A DNA stretch of 64,000 bases, from positions 44,703 through 108,702 of the forward strand of contig SFEL01000005.1 of the NCBI GenBank assembly GCA_004557245.1. Direction: 5' to 3'. Under the pieces are notes generated by a model. The model searched no databases. It was given only the letters and a program-made list of their open reading frames with translations, and was not told the origin of the DNA. The translations under genes and the position numbers were made by a program. The stretch's first letter is position 1. Each line of letters starts with the position of its first letter. Positions 1 to 9,141 of this stretch are shown one piece after another. The stretch comes from Clostridiales bacterium. Its GTDB lineage: Bacteria > Bacillota > Clostridia > Christensenellales > CAG-138.

Positions 1-585
1 CCTCAGCTCTTTGTCGTAATAGGGGTTTGATGAAAATCGCATGTCCAGGACGATGTCCGCCTCAAAAGGCACGCCCCGCTTATAGCCAAAGCTCATCACT
101 CTTAGCATAAAGCCGGTACTGCCCATATTCAGCTCGCGTTCCAGCGCCGTCCCAAGCTCCAGCGGACGCATATTGGTAGTGTCTATTATTACGCTTGCCC
201 TATCCCTGAGTTCTGCAAGCATCTCACGCTCCATACGTATGCCGGTCGCTATGTCATCTGAAAGGGGGTGTCGGCGTCGCGTCTCGTTATACCGCCGTTC
301 AAGTATCTCATCGCGGCAATCAAGGAATACTATCCTGTAATCCACTCCTGCCTCGTCCAGCCGGCCGAGGGTGTTTTTCATGTTCAGCCTGAATATGCGT
401 TCACGGCTGTCCATTACTACTGCCGCCTTTTCTACAGGCGGCGTAGCCCTCTTGCATAGCTCCACAAGGCCCACACACATTTCGCAGGGCAGGTTGTCCA
501 CGCAGAAATAGCCCGAATCTTCGAACTTTTTCAGGGCCTGCGTCTTGCCCGCTCCGGACATGCCGGTAAGAATTATAAGCTGCAT
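1..585 (-). CDS. rapZ: RapZ/YvcJ family nucleotide-binding protein, 3' end cut by window edge
   Basis: The reading frame starts at the ATG at 585 and runs off the left edge, leaving about 195 residues. The N-terminus carries a P-loop (GMSGAGKT, residues 8-15), followed by a VDNLP segment and a later DTT(N) segment, which together mark the RapZ/YvcJ family of ATP/GTP-binding proteins. In Gammaproteobacteria RapZ delivers the small RNA GlmZ to RNase E; in Gram-positives YvcJ is a P-loop NTPase of less clear role. The start lies 5 bases after the murB stop, matching the frequent Firmicute order murB-rapZ-yvcK-whiA; the last two would lie outside the window. Confidence 0.93.
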   Translation of the reverse strand, partial: MQLIILTGMSGAGKTQALKKFEDSGYFCVDNLPCEMCVGLVELCKRATPPVEKAAVVMDSRERIFRLNMKNTLGRLDEAGVDYRIVFLDCRDEILERRYNETRRRHPLSDDIATGIRMEREMLAELRDRASVIIDTTNMRPLELGTALERELNMGSTGFMLRVMSFGYKRGVPFEADIVLDMRFSSNPYYDKELR

Positions 586-590
586 AGGCT

Positions 591-1499
591 TTACCTTCCG
601 ATGAACTTTACTTCCGTCTCCAGCGTAACGCCGCTGTTTTCGTATACCCTTTCCTGCACCAGCTCAATAAGCCTTTTCACGTCCTCACTGGTAGCGCCGC
701 CCTTGTTTATGATGAATCCCGCATGCAGTGTGCTTACCTCGGCGCCCCCTACGCTCATTCCCTTGAGGCCCGCCTGCTCGATAAGTGCGCCCGCATAGTA
801 GCCTGCCGGGCGCTTAAAGGTGCTGCCTGCGCTGGGGTATGTCAGCGGCTGCTTTGCCCTTCTGCGATCAGAGTAATCCTTCATGCGCTCCTTCGTCATG
901 CCGTCATCGGGCGAAAGGCTGAATTCTGCGCTCAGGACTATCCTCTCAGGCGCCGCAAATCGGCTGAACCTGTAGCCAAGGTCGCCATCCTCAGGCTCAA
1001 CTGAGCATACCGCCCCATCCTCTATGTATTCTACCTTTGTCAGCACCTGCTTTATTTCGCCGCCGTATGCGCCTGCGTTCATCGCTACAGCGCCGCCAAC
1101 GGTGCCCGGTATGCCCGCCGCCCATTCGAGGCCCATTAAACCATGTTCAACCGAATCCTTTGCCGCCACGCTTATTAGCGTACCTGCATGCGCCTTGAGC
1201 CTGTTTTTGCTGTACTCGATGCTCGAAAAGTCTCCGGCAATGCGTATTACAAGGCCTTCTATGCCGCTGTCGCTTACCAGAAGATTGGAGCCGTTGCCTA
1301 TTATCATATACGGCACGTCAAGCTCTTTCGCCTTTTTTATGCCATATTCAAGCTGTTCTCTGTCTGATGGCATAAACAGCAGATCAGCAGGTCCGCCTAT
1401 GCGGAATGACGTATACTCCGCCATGGGTGCGTTTGCTTTTATCTTATATATCTCAAGCTCCTTCGCGAGCCTTGCCAGGTTCTCTTTATCGTACTTCAT
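591..1499 (-). CDS. murB: UDP-N-acetylenolpyruvoylglucosamine reductase MurB
   Basis: MurB reduces UDP-GlcNAc-enolpyruvate to UDP-MurNAc with NADPH and FAD, the second committed step of peptidoglycan synthesis, in the cytosol. The 302-residue protein has the FAD-binding segments GNGSNLLVSDSGIEG and AGIPGTVGGAVAMNAGAYGG, then the catalytic-serine segment PSAGSTFKRP and a C-terminal glutamate (LETEVKF) expected to act in proton transfer. A GGAGG sits 4 bases before the ATG. It is followed directly by rapZ, so the two are probably co-transcribed. Length and motifs are normal for the family. Confidence 0.97.
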   Translation of the reverse strand: MKYDKENLARLAKELEIYKIKANAPMAEYTSFRIGGPADLLFMPSDREQLEYGIKKAKELDVPYMIIGNGSNLLVSDSGIEGLVIRIAGDFSSIEYSKNRLKAHAGTLISVAAKDSVEHGLMGLEWAAGIPGTVGGAVAMNAGAYGGEIKQVLTKVEYIEDGAVCSVEPEDGDLGYRFSRFAAPERIVLSAEFSLSPDDGMTKERMKDYSDRRRAKQPLTYPSAGSTFKRPAGYYAGALIEQAGLKGMSVGGAEVSTLHAGFIINKGGATSEDVKRLIELVQERVYENSGVTLETEVKFIGR

Positions 1500-1533
1500 G
1501 GTTCCTCCAGCCGATACATATGCATATTATATT

Positions 1534-2616
1534 TTACTTTATACCAGCCCCTTGCACAAGTTCCATAAGCCTCAAATCCAGATCCTTTTTTGCATTTTCA
1601 TCGCCGGAAAGCGCCTTCTCGGCGCTCTGACAAAGCTGATCCTCATATGTCGCGTACAAAAAGCACTGCGGCACTGCCAGTTGGCTGCTATTTTCGTACA
1701 TTGCGCCAACTGCAGGCGTTTCGCTCTCCGGCTGATTTTTTGTAGCTATCGCAGGTATAAGGCCCAGTTCCATCAGGCTTTGCTGTTTATCCTCGGATAA
1801 AACATACTGCATGAATTCCAGTATATAATCACGCATTTCTTCCTCTGCGCCGCTGCCAATGCCCAGGTACTGCACAAGATTTGTATAATTCGTGCAAGAA
1901 AACGCTTCAAACGGGAATCCATTGCCGGATTGTACTTTCCGCGCCATGTCGCCGGCTGTTCTGGCGTCAATAAATGCCGCCCAGCTTTTCTCCTTAGAAA
2001 AGTCCTCCTCGTCCCCAAGCTCACCCTTGGCGCCGTATATGCATGCGATAATCTCATCTCCGGACGCCTTCGCCTCGCCTGACCTTATCATTCCGCAGAG
2101 CGTATCCATATCCAGCCCTTTTTCCTGTATTATTCGTGAATTCACAGCCAGCACATATCCAGATGCGGCGTAAGGTATTCCATACACGCCGCCGTTGTAC
2201 CGGCAGGAATCCGCTATATTGCCCCGCATTTCCGGCATTGTCATATCTATGGGCTGAAGCTCCTCTATATACTCCCAGCCAAGTGGAAACGAATACATAT
2301 CCGCCTTCTCGCCCCGCTCCCGCCGCGCCTCATAATCCGAGAAGGTCATACTTTCCACCTCGAAATACACTCCCTTGTGCTTCTTTTCGAGGGCTGCAGC
2401 GGCCTTTTCCAACCACGCTCCCATGCTTCCCTGATAAGATTTGAAGCCCACTATATGCCACAGGCTTATTATACCCTGATAGCTCTCGGTGCTTTGCTGC
2501 CGGTACTGCTGTGTAAGGTTCCGCCTGTGGGCGACTATATATCCCGGCGAAAGCACCATAAATGCGATAATTGCCAACGTCATTGCGGCGCATATTATCT
2601 TATCTCTGCTCTGCAT
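1534..2616 (-). CDS. Extracellular solute-binding protein (family 1-like), orphan
   Basis: This 360-residue protein begins with a basic N-terminus and a hydrophobic segment (about residues 7-27) without a lipobox cysteine, so it is either secreted or anchored by an uncleaved signal. The body resembles ABC-transporter substrate-binding proteins for sugars or oligosaccharides (segments such as GGVYGIPYAASGYVLAVNS). No permease or ATPase gene is adjacent. I chose the ATG at 2616 because AGGGGG lies about 10 bases before it; an in-frame ATG nine codons upstream lacks a ribosome-binding site. The substrate is unknown. It could also be a sensor partner rather than a transport component. Confidence 0.72.
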   Translation of the reverse strand: MQSRDKIICAAMTLAIIAFMVLSPGYIVAHRRNLTQQYRQQSTESYQGIISLWHIVGFKSYQGSMGAWLEKAAAALEKKHKGVYFEVESMTFSDYEARRERGEKADMYSFPLGWEYIEELQPIDMTMPEMRGNIADSCRYNGGVYGIPYAASGYVLAVNSRIIQEKGLDMDTLCGMIRSGEAKASGDEIIACIYGAKGELGDEEDFSKEKSWAAFIDARTAGDMARKVQSGNGFPFEAFSCTNYTNLVQYLGIGSGAEEEMRDYILEFMQYVLSEDKQQSLMELGLIPAIATKNQPESETPAVGAMYENSSQLAVPQCFLYATYEDQLCQSAEKALSGDENAKKDLDLRLMELVQGAGIK

Positions 2617-2658
2617 ATACAAATACCCCCTTATGATAAGCATATGCGGTCAGAGGAG

Positions 2659-2687
2659 AAAAAAAGAGCTCTGAATTTCTTCAGAGC
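2659..2687 (-). terminator. Intrinsic terminator between the radical SAM gene and the solute-binding protein gene
   Basis: On the minus strand an 8-bp inverted repeat (GCTCTGAA/TTCAGAGC, 4-base loop) is followed by a run of seven T. It lies about 220 bases past the radical SAM gene stop and 43 bases before the solute-binding protein start. It may end the two-component operon transcript or act as an attenuator in the leader of the next gene. Confidence 0.7.
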
Positions 2688-2905
2688 CCTTAGCAAATAT
2701 ATCGTCCGGAAAATCATTACCGTGCAAACGCCCCTGACACGGCAATTATAAGACATAAGTTCGGTTTGTATTTTTGGAGGAAAAAACAATGAAGAAATCC
2801 TGTTTTATCCCGGACGACCGAATATATTCGCTTTATGCTATTATACTATCACTACATATTGTATTATGCAACACTATTTTTCCCAATAAATCAAGTGTTT
2901 ACAGT

Positions 2906-3793
2906 TTAGTCGCATTTGCCGTCGAAAACGGGGGTATATTCCCGCTTTGCAGAGTCCATTTTCTGTATGAAAGCGTTTTCCAGGCCCAATGAGAGGCAGT
3001 AGTCTACCGCCCTTTCATATTCCCGCCTGAGCAGCTTCCTGTTAAGAGGCGGCATCTTCTCCGCCTTATAGCAGGGCACATACTGGCTCATGAGTGAAAC
3101 CGTTATATTCTTGGGGAAGTTTTCCGCTATGTATTTCAGCACGCGCCGCGTTTCGTCAACGGAACCCGGCAGCACAAGATGACGTATTATCACGCCCTTA
3201 TTGGCCAAGCCATCGCCGTCCAGCTCCAGCAGGCCTGTCTGGCGGAACATCTCCTGTACCGCCGGGGCAGCATATTCAAAGTAGTTTTCCGTGCCGGAGT
3301 ATTTCTTTGATACAGCTCCGCTTACATACTTAAGGTCCGGCAGGTATATATCCACCAGTCCATCCAGCATGCGCAGAGCTTCAAGCGTTTCGTAGCTGTT
3401 GGTGTTGTACACGACGGGTATGCTTAATCCCCTGTTTTTTGCCGCCCGTATGGCGTCCGCCAGCACAGGCACGAATGGCGCGGGTGATACGAGGTTAACG
3501 TTGTGAGCGCCCTTGCCCTGGAGGCGCAGCATGAGCTCGGCTATGCCCTCCGCATCGTACATCTTTCCTACGCTGCCGTTGCTGATATCGTAGTTCTGGC
3601 AGAACACGCACTTCAGATTGCAGCCGCAGAAGAATATCGCGCCAGAACCGCGCTTGCCGCTGATACATGGCTCCTCCCACATATGCAGCGCCGCCTTTGC
3701 CACATACGGAAAACAGGGCGCGTTGCACGCGCCCCTTTGTATATTTCTGTCTACGCCGCATTTACGCGGGCAAAGCACACAGCCTTCCTGCAT
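2906..3793 (-). CDS. Radical SAM protein, PflX/PFL-activating-enzyme-like (COG1313)
   Basis: The protein (295 residues from the ATG) has an N-terminal cysteine set (CVLCPRKCGV) and the radical SAM cluster motif CGCNLKCVFCQNY (CxxxCxxC), followed by segments typical of the PflX group of proteins related to pyruvate formate-lyase activating enzyme. The family is expected to bind a [4Fe-4S] cluster and SAM; its substrate is not known. The ATG at 3793 shares its A with the TGA of the upstream histidine kinase gene (TGATG), and AAGGAG lies 8 bases before it, so the two genes are translationally coupled. A GTG one codon upstream is possible. No glycyl radical enzyme gene is nearby. Confidence 0.85.
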   Translation of the reverse strand: MQEGCVLCPRKCGVDRNIQRGACNAPCFPYVAKAALHMWEEPCISGKRGSGAIFFCGCNLKCVFCQNYDISNGSVGKMYDAEGIAELMLRLQGKGAHNVNLVSPAPFVPVLADAIRAAKNRGLSIPVVYNTNSYETLEALRMLDGLVDIYLPDLKYVSGAVSKKYSGTENYFEYAAPAVQEMFRQTGLLELDGDGLANKGVIIRHLVLPGSVDETRRVLKYIAENFPKNITVSLMSQYVPCYKAEKMPPLNRKLLRREYERAVDYCLSLGLENAFIQKMDSAKREYTPVFDGKCD

Positions 3794-5793
3794 CACTGCC
3801 GCTCCTTCTGATCTCCGGATTTTTTCTGTTCACCGGCTTCCTTCGGTTCCTTGCGTTTTTTTATCTTGACCTCCGGAAACTTTATCTTTTTCTCTTTTTC
3901 TTCCGGCGGACAATGGACTATCTCGTAATCCGCGTCGTATACGCCGTCCTCATCGGGAGCCTTTTCGGCAGGCTTTTCCTTCTTATCCTTGTCCTTTTCG
4001 CAGCGTGACTCCTTAGCCGGTCCCAGTTCTATGGCGTTGGAAACGTATTTCTTTACGGTAAAGGTAAATATGGTCCCCTTGCCCAGCTCGCTCGCCACGG
4101 TAATGTTCTCATCGAGCTTTTCCATGATGTACTTGGCTATGGAAAGTCCCAGACCGGTGCCGCCCTCTCCCCGGGATTTATCCACCTTATAGAACCTCTC
4201 GAAAATATGGGGCAGATCTTTTTCCGGTATTCCGCAGCCGTTGTCCTGCACGCTGATTATGAGCCGTTCGCCGGAGCGGAGCTTTATCTTTATCCTGCCG
4301 CCTTCAGGGGTATAGCGCATGGCGTTATCTATAAGGATTACCAGCACCTGTTCTATCCTGTCCGGGTCCGTCAGGCCGTCTACAGTGTGGTCGCAATCCA
4401 CATCGAGCTTTATGCCCTTACTCTGGGCCGTAGAGGCGTACCCCATTGCCACATCGTTTATAAGCTCTTCGAGGTTCACCCTTGAAAGCTCCATATATTC
4501 CGTGCCTGCCTGAAGCCTGCTGAGCGTAAGCATATCAGTGATAAGGCGGGACAGCCGCATCACTTCATGCAGCATTATCTTATAGTACCGCTGCTTGTCC
4601 TCCTCGCTCTTGACCATGCCGTCTGCAAGCGGCTCAAGCAGGCCCCGTACCGCCGTAAGAGGCGTGCGCAGCTCGTGTGATATGTTGGCGACGTATTCAC
4701 GGCGCATACGCTCCGTGCGCTCCATTTCAGTCATATCCTTGAACAGGCCGACGACGCCCGTGCGCACTCCCTCGTCCGTATTCACTGGGGATACGCTTAT
4801 CCAGAGCACTTTATCGCCCGACATCGGGTAGGTTATTACCTGAGATTCACCTGTATGGAATACCTCCTGGAACGTCTTCCATACCATAGGATCCTTTATC
4901 AGATCCTCAGTCTTTTCCACATTGACTACGCCGAACATGCGCATGAGCGCCGCGTTGTAATGTGTTAGCTCGCCGCTGCCGTCAACTGCTGCAACGCCGT
5001 CCGAAAGGCTTTGCAGCACCTGATCCAGCTGTCCTTTCTCCATGCGCAGCTGATATATAGTACCGGATATATTTTCGCAGAGCGTGTTCAGCGCCCGGGC
5101 GAGAAGGCCAACCTCGCCATCCTCCTTCTCGTTTGCCCTTATGTCGAAATTGCCCTTTGACATCTCTATGGCAACTTCGGACATCTTGTGAAGCGGGTCG
5201 GTAAAGAGGCTGAAGCGCCAGCTCATGAGCAGCAGCATTATGAGCACTCCAGCCAGCAACGCCGTGTATATCAGCACACGCATCGGGCGCATGTTCTCGC
5301 TTACTATTCGGACAGGCTGGAATATCAGCACGCCGCCATATATATTGCCGCTGTCGTCGGTTATCGGCACGCCCGCAGACAGAGTATCACCTACGCTCTT
5401 TATTGCAAGGGACTCGCTTTTTACCGTATCTCCGGAGACTATTTTATCCATCGTATCGGACAGTGCCGAATATACTTCCTGTTCATCTTCGCCATCCGGC
5501 ATGTTAGCGGCAAGTATTATTTCCTTGTCCTTACTGAATACCAGAGTAGTGGAATCCGATGCCTCCACATATGACTGGGCAATGCGCAAAAATGCCTCGC
5601 GGCTTATATGGCCGTAGCCCAATTCGCGCACAAGGTCTGCGACGGTGCCCGCCTTAGGCATCATCTCCTCCAGTGTGATGTTCTCGTATATCTTTATGCC
5701 CACTACCCCGCAGCCCAGCGCCATGGCTATGGTGGTGAGCATCATCACTATTACCATGACTATAAGCAGCCGCCGGAAGAATACGCTCTTCAT
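3793..5793 (-). CDS. Sensor histidine kinase (PhoR/WalK type) with long charged C-terminal tail
   Basis: Membrane sensor kinase of 666 residues: TM1 about 11-32, extracytoplasmic sensor domain 33-170, TM2 173-192, HAMP 193-245, PAS 255-357, HisKA with His373 (ISHELRTP), and a complete HATPase domain (N box around Asn490, DNGCGI from 517, GTGLGL 545-550). Residues about 582-666 form a lysine/glutamate-rich tail not usual in this family; it includes VYDADYEIV, which resembles the end of DnaK. The start ATG overlaps the stop of the upstream response regulator (TAATG), so the pair is coupled. The signal is unknown. Confidence 0.93.
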   Translation of the reverse strand: MKSVFFRRLLIVMVIVMMLTTIAMALGCGVVGIKIYENITLEEMMPKAGTVADLVRELGYGHISREAFLRIAQSYVEASDSTTLVFSKDKEIILAANMPDGEDEQEVYSALSDTMDKIVSGDTVKSESLAIKSVGDTLSAGVPITDDSGNIYGGVLIFQPVRIVSENMRPMRVLIYTALLAGVLIMLLLMSWRFSLFTDPLHKMSEVAIEMSKGNFDIRANEKEDGEVGLLARALNTLCENISGTIYQLRMEKGQLDQVLQSLSDGVAAVDGSGELTHYNAALMRMFGVVNVEKTEDLIKDPMVWKTFQEVFHTGESQVITYPMSGDKVLWISVSPVNTDEGVRTGVVGLFKDMTEMERTERMRREYVANISHELRTPLTAVRGLLEPLADGMVKSEEDKQRYYKIMLHEVMRLSRLITDMLTLSRLQAGTEYMELSRVNLEELINDVAMGYASTAQSKGIKLDVDCDHTVDGLTDPDRIEQVLVILIDNAMRYTPEGGRIKIKLRSGERLIISVQDNGCGIPEKDLPHIFERFYKVDKSRGEGGTGLGLSIAKYIMEKLDENITVASELGKGTIFTFTVKKYVSNAIELGPAKESRCEKDKDKKEKPAEKAPDEDGVYDADYEIVHCPPEEKEKKIKFPEVKIKKRKEPKEAGEQKKSGDQKERQ

Positions 5794-6488
5794 TATTTTC
5801 CGTCCTCTACCTCAAACTTGTAGCCTACGCCGTATATGGTCTTGATGCTCCAGTTGAGGCCGGTATTGTCCAGCTTTGCGCGTATGCGCTTTATGTGGGT
5901 ATCCACTGTCCTCGTTTCGCCCGCGAAGTCATAGCCCCATACGCGGTTAAGGAGCTGCTCGCGAGTGAATACCTGGCCTGGATTTGAAGCCAGCATGTAG
6001 AGTATTTCTATCTCTTTTGGTGTACAGATTATATTTTTGCCCCTCAAGGTAACAGTATAGCTCTTTATATCTATGGTAAGCTCCTGATGGGTAACGCAGC
6101 CGTCGTCGTGGGATTGCTGCTGCTCGGTCGTGCGGCGCAACACCGCCTTTATGCGGGCAACTACCTCACGGGGGCTGAAGGGTTTTACGATATAATCGTC
6201 GGCGCCCAGCTCGAGGCCCAATATGCGGTCTATCTCTTCGCCTTTTGCGGTAAGCATTATCACGGGTACGCGAGAGGTCTTGCGTATCTCGCGGCACACG
6301 TCAAGACCGGACATCTCCGGCATCATGATATCCAGCACACAGAGCGCTATGTCGCTATCCAGCGCAGCTACTGCAGCTTTGCCATCGTAAACGTCGATAA
6401 CCTCAAAGCCCTCGGATTTAAGATATATTCCAAGCGATTCGTGTACGACCTTGTCGTCATCAGCTATAAGTATCTTGTTTGCGCTCAT
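5793..6488 (-). CDS. OmpR/PhoB-family response regulator (pair 1)
   Basis: A receiver domain with acidic pocket DDD (10-12), phospho-acceptor Asp53 (LDIMMP), Thr80 and Lys102 is followed by a winged-helix DNA-binding domain ending in the usual VGYKFEVE segment. It is expected to be phosphorylated by the kinase encoded directly downstream. Two starts are possible: ATG at 6488 (11 bases after GGAGG) or TTG at 6494 (5 bases after it); I list the ATG. About 100 non-coding bases separate it from the preceding kinase gene, so it may have its own promoter as well as read-through from the first pair. Confidence 0.94.
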   Translation of the reverse strand: MSANKILIADDDKVVHESLGIYLKSEGFEVIDVYDGKAAVAALDSDIALCVLDIMMPEMSGLDVCREIRKTSRVPVIMLTAKGEEIDRILGLELGADDYIVKPFSPREVVARIKAVLRRTTEQQQSHDDGCVTHQELTIDIKSYTVTLRGKNIICTPKEIEILYMLASNPGQVFTREQLLNRVWGYDFAGETRTVDTHIKRIRAKLDNTGLNWSIKTIYGVGYKFEVEDGK

Positions 6489-6590
6489 GGTCAAATGAAC
6501 CTCCGATGTTAATAATACAAAATATTAAAACAATTATAGCATAATATTGCCCGCTTTCATATTCGCAGGCAGGCAATTTCACACATTTTT

Positions 6591-8327
6591 TCAGATTTTG
6601 TCGGGTCTTACCGTAGAAAGGGTGAATGTGAACGTAACCGTCCCGTTCTCGCTCTTTACCCATATCCGTTCACCTAAGAGATCAAGGACTTCATAAACAA
6701 TAGAAAGACCAAGACCGGTGCCCTGCCCGGCATGGGATTTATCCGCCTTATAGAACCTCTCGAACACGTGGTCTATGTCTTCATCCGCGATGCTGCCCGG
6801 GTTGCTCACGCTTATGTAAAGGCTGTCCCCCTTTTTCTCGGCGGAGAACCGCAGCGTACCGCTGTATCCGTACTTTATGGCATTGTCAGTCAATGCCACA
6901 AGTACCTGCTCAGCCCTGTCCGGGTTGGTGTATACCTTGTATGGCTCCCCTATGTCTATCTCCACATTAAGTCCTTTTTCCCTTGCGGCAGAAACGTACC
7001 TGTCAGTTACATCCTCTATGAGCTCATTTATACTTATGAACTGCTTTTTAAAGGCAATAGTGCCGGATTGCAGCCGGCTCAACTCCAGAAGGTCGTCTAT
7101 GAGCCGCGAAAGCCGCATGGATTCCCGCAGTATATAGCCGTAATATCTGGCTTTATCCTCGTCCTTCTTTACCAGGCCGTCGTTCAGAGCATCCGCAAGG
7201 CCGCGAATAGAGGCTATGGGCGTGCGCAGCTCGTGAGAGACGTTGGCCACGTACTCAGTGCGGGTCTGCTCCAACCGGCTCGCCTCGGTGATATCGCGTA
7301 TCAGCATTACGGCTCCCTCACCCCTGCCGCCATCGGTCAACGGCGTTATGGCTACGCGCAGTATCCGATCCCTGACCTTCAGTTCTTTTGAGACAGTCTC
7401 CCCGCCTAGGACGCAGCCTATATCCTCCGCCGCCTGCCTATACGCCGGCAGCGTCGTTATGTCATCAGCATAGCTGCCGCCAAGCAGCCTCAATGCCGCC
7501 GAATTGGTCTTGATTATCTTTCCCTCGGCATCTATTGCGATTATACCCTCTCCTATACCGTTTATCACGGCGTGTAATCGGTTTTTCTCCAGCGTAAGGT
7601 CGCTTATGGTAGCTGAAAGAGCCGCGGACAAATGATTAAGGGACCTGCCCAGCTGCACCAGCTCGTCCGTGCCCTCCTCCTCCGCCTTCGCGGTAAAGTT
7701 GCCGCCCGCCATGGCATTGGCGGTAACGTTCATCTGGCGTATTGGCCGCACTATGCTCCTCGAGCCAAGATACGCAGGCAGGATCATTATAAGGCTGGAG
7801 GCGATCATGCTTATTACCAGAGCATATATGAGGCTTCCCATGGCGGCGTTCAGTTCATTAAGAGGCTTTACAAGAAATACCGCACCTATGACGTTGCCGA
7901 AACGACTCACCACCGGCTCGCCTATTAAAACGCCCGCGTGATTCTTCGTGCTCGGCGAGTATACGCTTTCGCCCTTCAGCACGTTTTGCAGAAGGCCGGA
8001 TATTGCGTCCTTATTAACAGTGCTGTCTTCACTTGCGGGATATGCGAACAGATCGCCGCATGCATCGTATGCGTACATCGAAGCGTCCCATACCTTAAAG
8101 CCGCGGCCTATAGAGCGTTCGTAACTTTCTTTTGTAATTAGGCCCTGAAGATATTCCGCCGTGATATTCGCCAGATATTCAGCACGCGGCCTAAGCTCCT
8201 TCGCCTTTATTCCGCTGAATACCCTGCCGCCAGAATAGTAAAACGCCGCTGTGGTCAGCACAGCGCTGAGCAATACAGAGAGCAGTATTATTACCACTAT
8301 GCGCCGGAGTATGGTATCCTTGAACAC
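6591..8327 (-). CDS. Sensor histidine kinase (PhoR/WalK type), pair 2
   Basis: The 578-residue kinase has TM1 about 8-29, an extracytoplasmic sensor domain, TM2 164-186, HAMP, a PAS domain (about 245-347), HisKA with His365 (VSHELRTP) and a HATPase domain with N box (Asn482) and GTGLGLS (536-542). The G1 box is altered: where DxGxG is expected there is SNPGSI (508-513), so the adenine-contacting Asp is Asn; some active kinases share this. The start is a GTG two bases after the response regulator stop, with GAGGT about 9 bases upstream. The layout matches the neighbouring kinase except that the C-terminal tail is missing, suggesting duplication of the module. Confidence 0.93.
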   Translation of the reverse strand: MFKDTILRRIVVIILLSVLLSAVLTTAAFYYSGGRVFSGIKAKELRPRAEYLANITAEYLQGLITKESYERSIGRGFKVWDASMYAYDACGDLFAYPASEDSTVNKDAISGLLQNVLKGESVYSPSTKNHAGVLIGEPVVSRFGNVIGAVFLVKPLNELNAAMGSLIYALVISMIASSLIMILPAYLGSRSIVRPIRQMNVTANAMAGGNFTAKAEEEGTDELVQLGRSLNHLSAALSATISDLTLEKNRLHAVINGIGEGIIAIDAEGKIIKTNSAALRLLGGSYADDITTLPAYRQAAEDIGCVLGGETVSKELKVRDRILRVAITPLTDGGRGEGAVMLIRDITEASRLEQTRTEYVANVSHELRTPIASIRGLADALNDGLVKKDEDKARYYGYILRESMRLSRLIDDLLELSRLQSGTIAFKKQFISINELIEDVTDRYVSAAREKGLNVEIDIGEPYKVYTNPDRAEQVLVALTDNAIKYGYSGTLRFSAEKKGDSLYISVSNPGSIADEDIDHVFERFYKADKSHAGQGTGLGLSIVYEVLDLLGERIWVKSENGTVTFTFTLSTVRPDKI

Positions 8328-8329
8328 TA

Positions 8330-9019
8330 TCAGCAGACCTCAAACTTATAGCCCACACCGTAGACTGTCTTGATGCTCCAGGAAAGATCCTCGTCGGGCA
8401 GCTTCTGGCGTATACGCTTTATCTGGGTATCCACTGCGCGTGTATCCCCAAAGAAATCATAGCCCCATACTTTGGACAGAATATGCTCTCTGTCGAATAC
8501 TCTCCCGGGATTGGACGCAAGGAGGTAGAGTATCTCGACCTCCTTTGGCGTAAAGGGTATGCTTTCGCCGTTTATGCGAACATCGTAATTTGCGATATTT
8601 ATCTCGAGACCGGGGCGGCGTATGACCTGTGACTGCACCCCTCCATCGGTATTGAAACGCCTGAGTACGGCTTTTATCCTGGCCACCACCTCTCTGGCGG
8701 AGAACGGCTTTACGATATAATCGTCCGCTCCCAGCTCAAGTCCTACTATGCGGTCTATTTCCTCTCCCTTTGCGGTGAGCATTATTATAGGCGTGCGGCT
8801 CTTGGCGCGTATTCCCCTGCAAACCTCTATGCCGCTCTTTTTAGGCATCATCAGGTCGAGTATTACCAGGTCAGGCTTCTTGCTGTCAAACATTTGAAGC
8901 GCCTGATCTCCGTCGTATGCGGAGCAATATGTAAAGCCCTCGTTCTCGAGGTACACGCCAAGCGTCTCATGTATCATGGGCTGGTCGTCGCATATAAGAA
9001 TCTCTTTTCCGTTTGCCAT
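8330..9019 (-). CDS. OmpR/PhoB-family response regulator (pair 2)
   Basis: First gene of the five-gene run. Receiver residues are intact (DD at 11-12, phospho-acceptor Asp55 in LDLMMP, conserved Thr and Lys), followed by a winged-helix domain very similar to that of the other regulator in this operon. A GGGAG lies 8 bases before the ATG. The cognate kinase follows after 2 bases. The close likeness of the two regulators, including the segment GLELGADDYIVKPFS, suggests tandem duplication and raises the question of cross-talk. Confidence 0.94.
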   Translation of the reverse strand: MANGKEILICDDQPMIHETLGVYLENEGFTYCSAYDGDQALQMFDSKKPDLVILDLMMPKKSGIEVCRGIRAKSRTPIIMLTAKGEEIDRIVGLELGADDYIVKPFSAREVVARIKAVLRRFNTDGGVQSQVIRRPGLEINIANYDVRINGESIPFTPKEVEILYLLASNPGRVFDREHILSKVWGYDFFGDTRAVDTQIKRIRQKLPDEDLSWSIKTVYGVGYKFEVC

Positions 9020-9056
9020 ACAGTCATCTCCCGAAAATTAACTTGTATCTATGTTA

Positions 9057-9084
9057 AGTATAGCCTTCCCGCCGCCAAAGGCAA
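9057..9084 (-). promoter_or_regulatory. Sigma-A-like promoter of the two-component operon
   Basis: On the minus strand a -35 TTGCCT and a -10 TATACT are separated by 16 bases, with the -10 box 38 bases before the first response regulator start. This would drive both regulator/kinase pairs and the radical SAM gene. Confidence 0.5.
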
Positions 9085-9141
9085 TATTTTCAGGAATAAT
9101 GACATAATTGTACTCAATTCGGACAAATTATGGTGCGGGTT

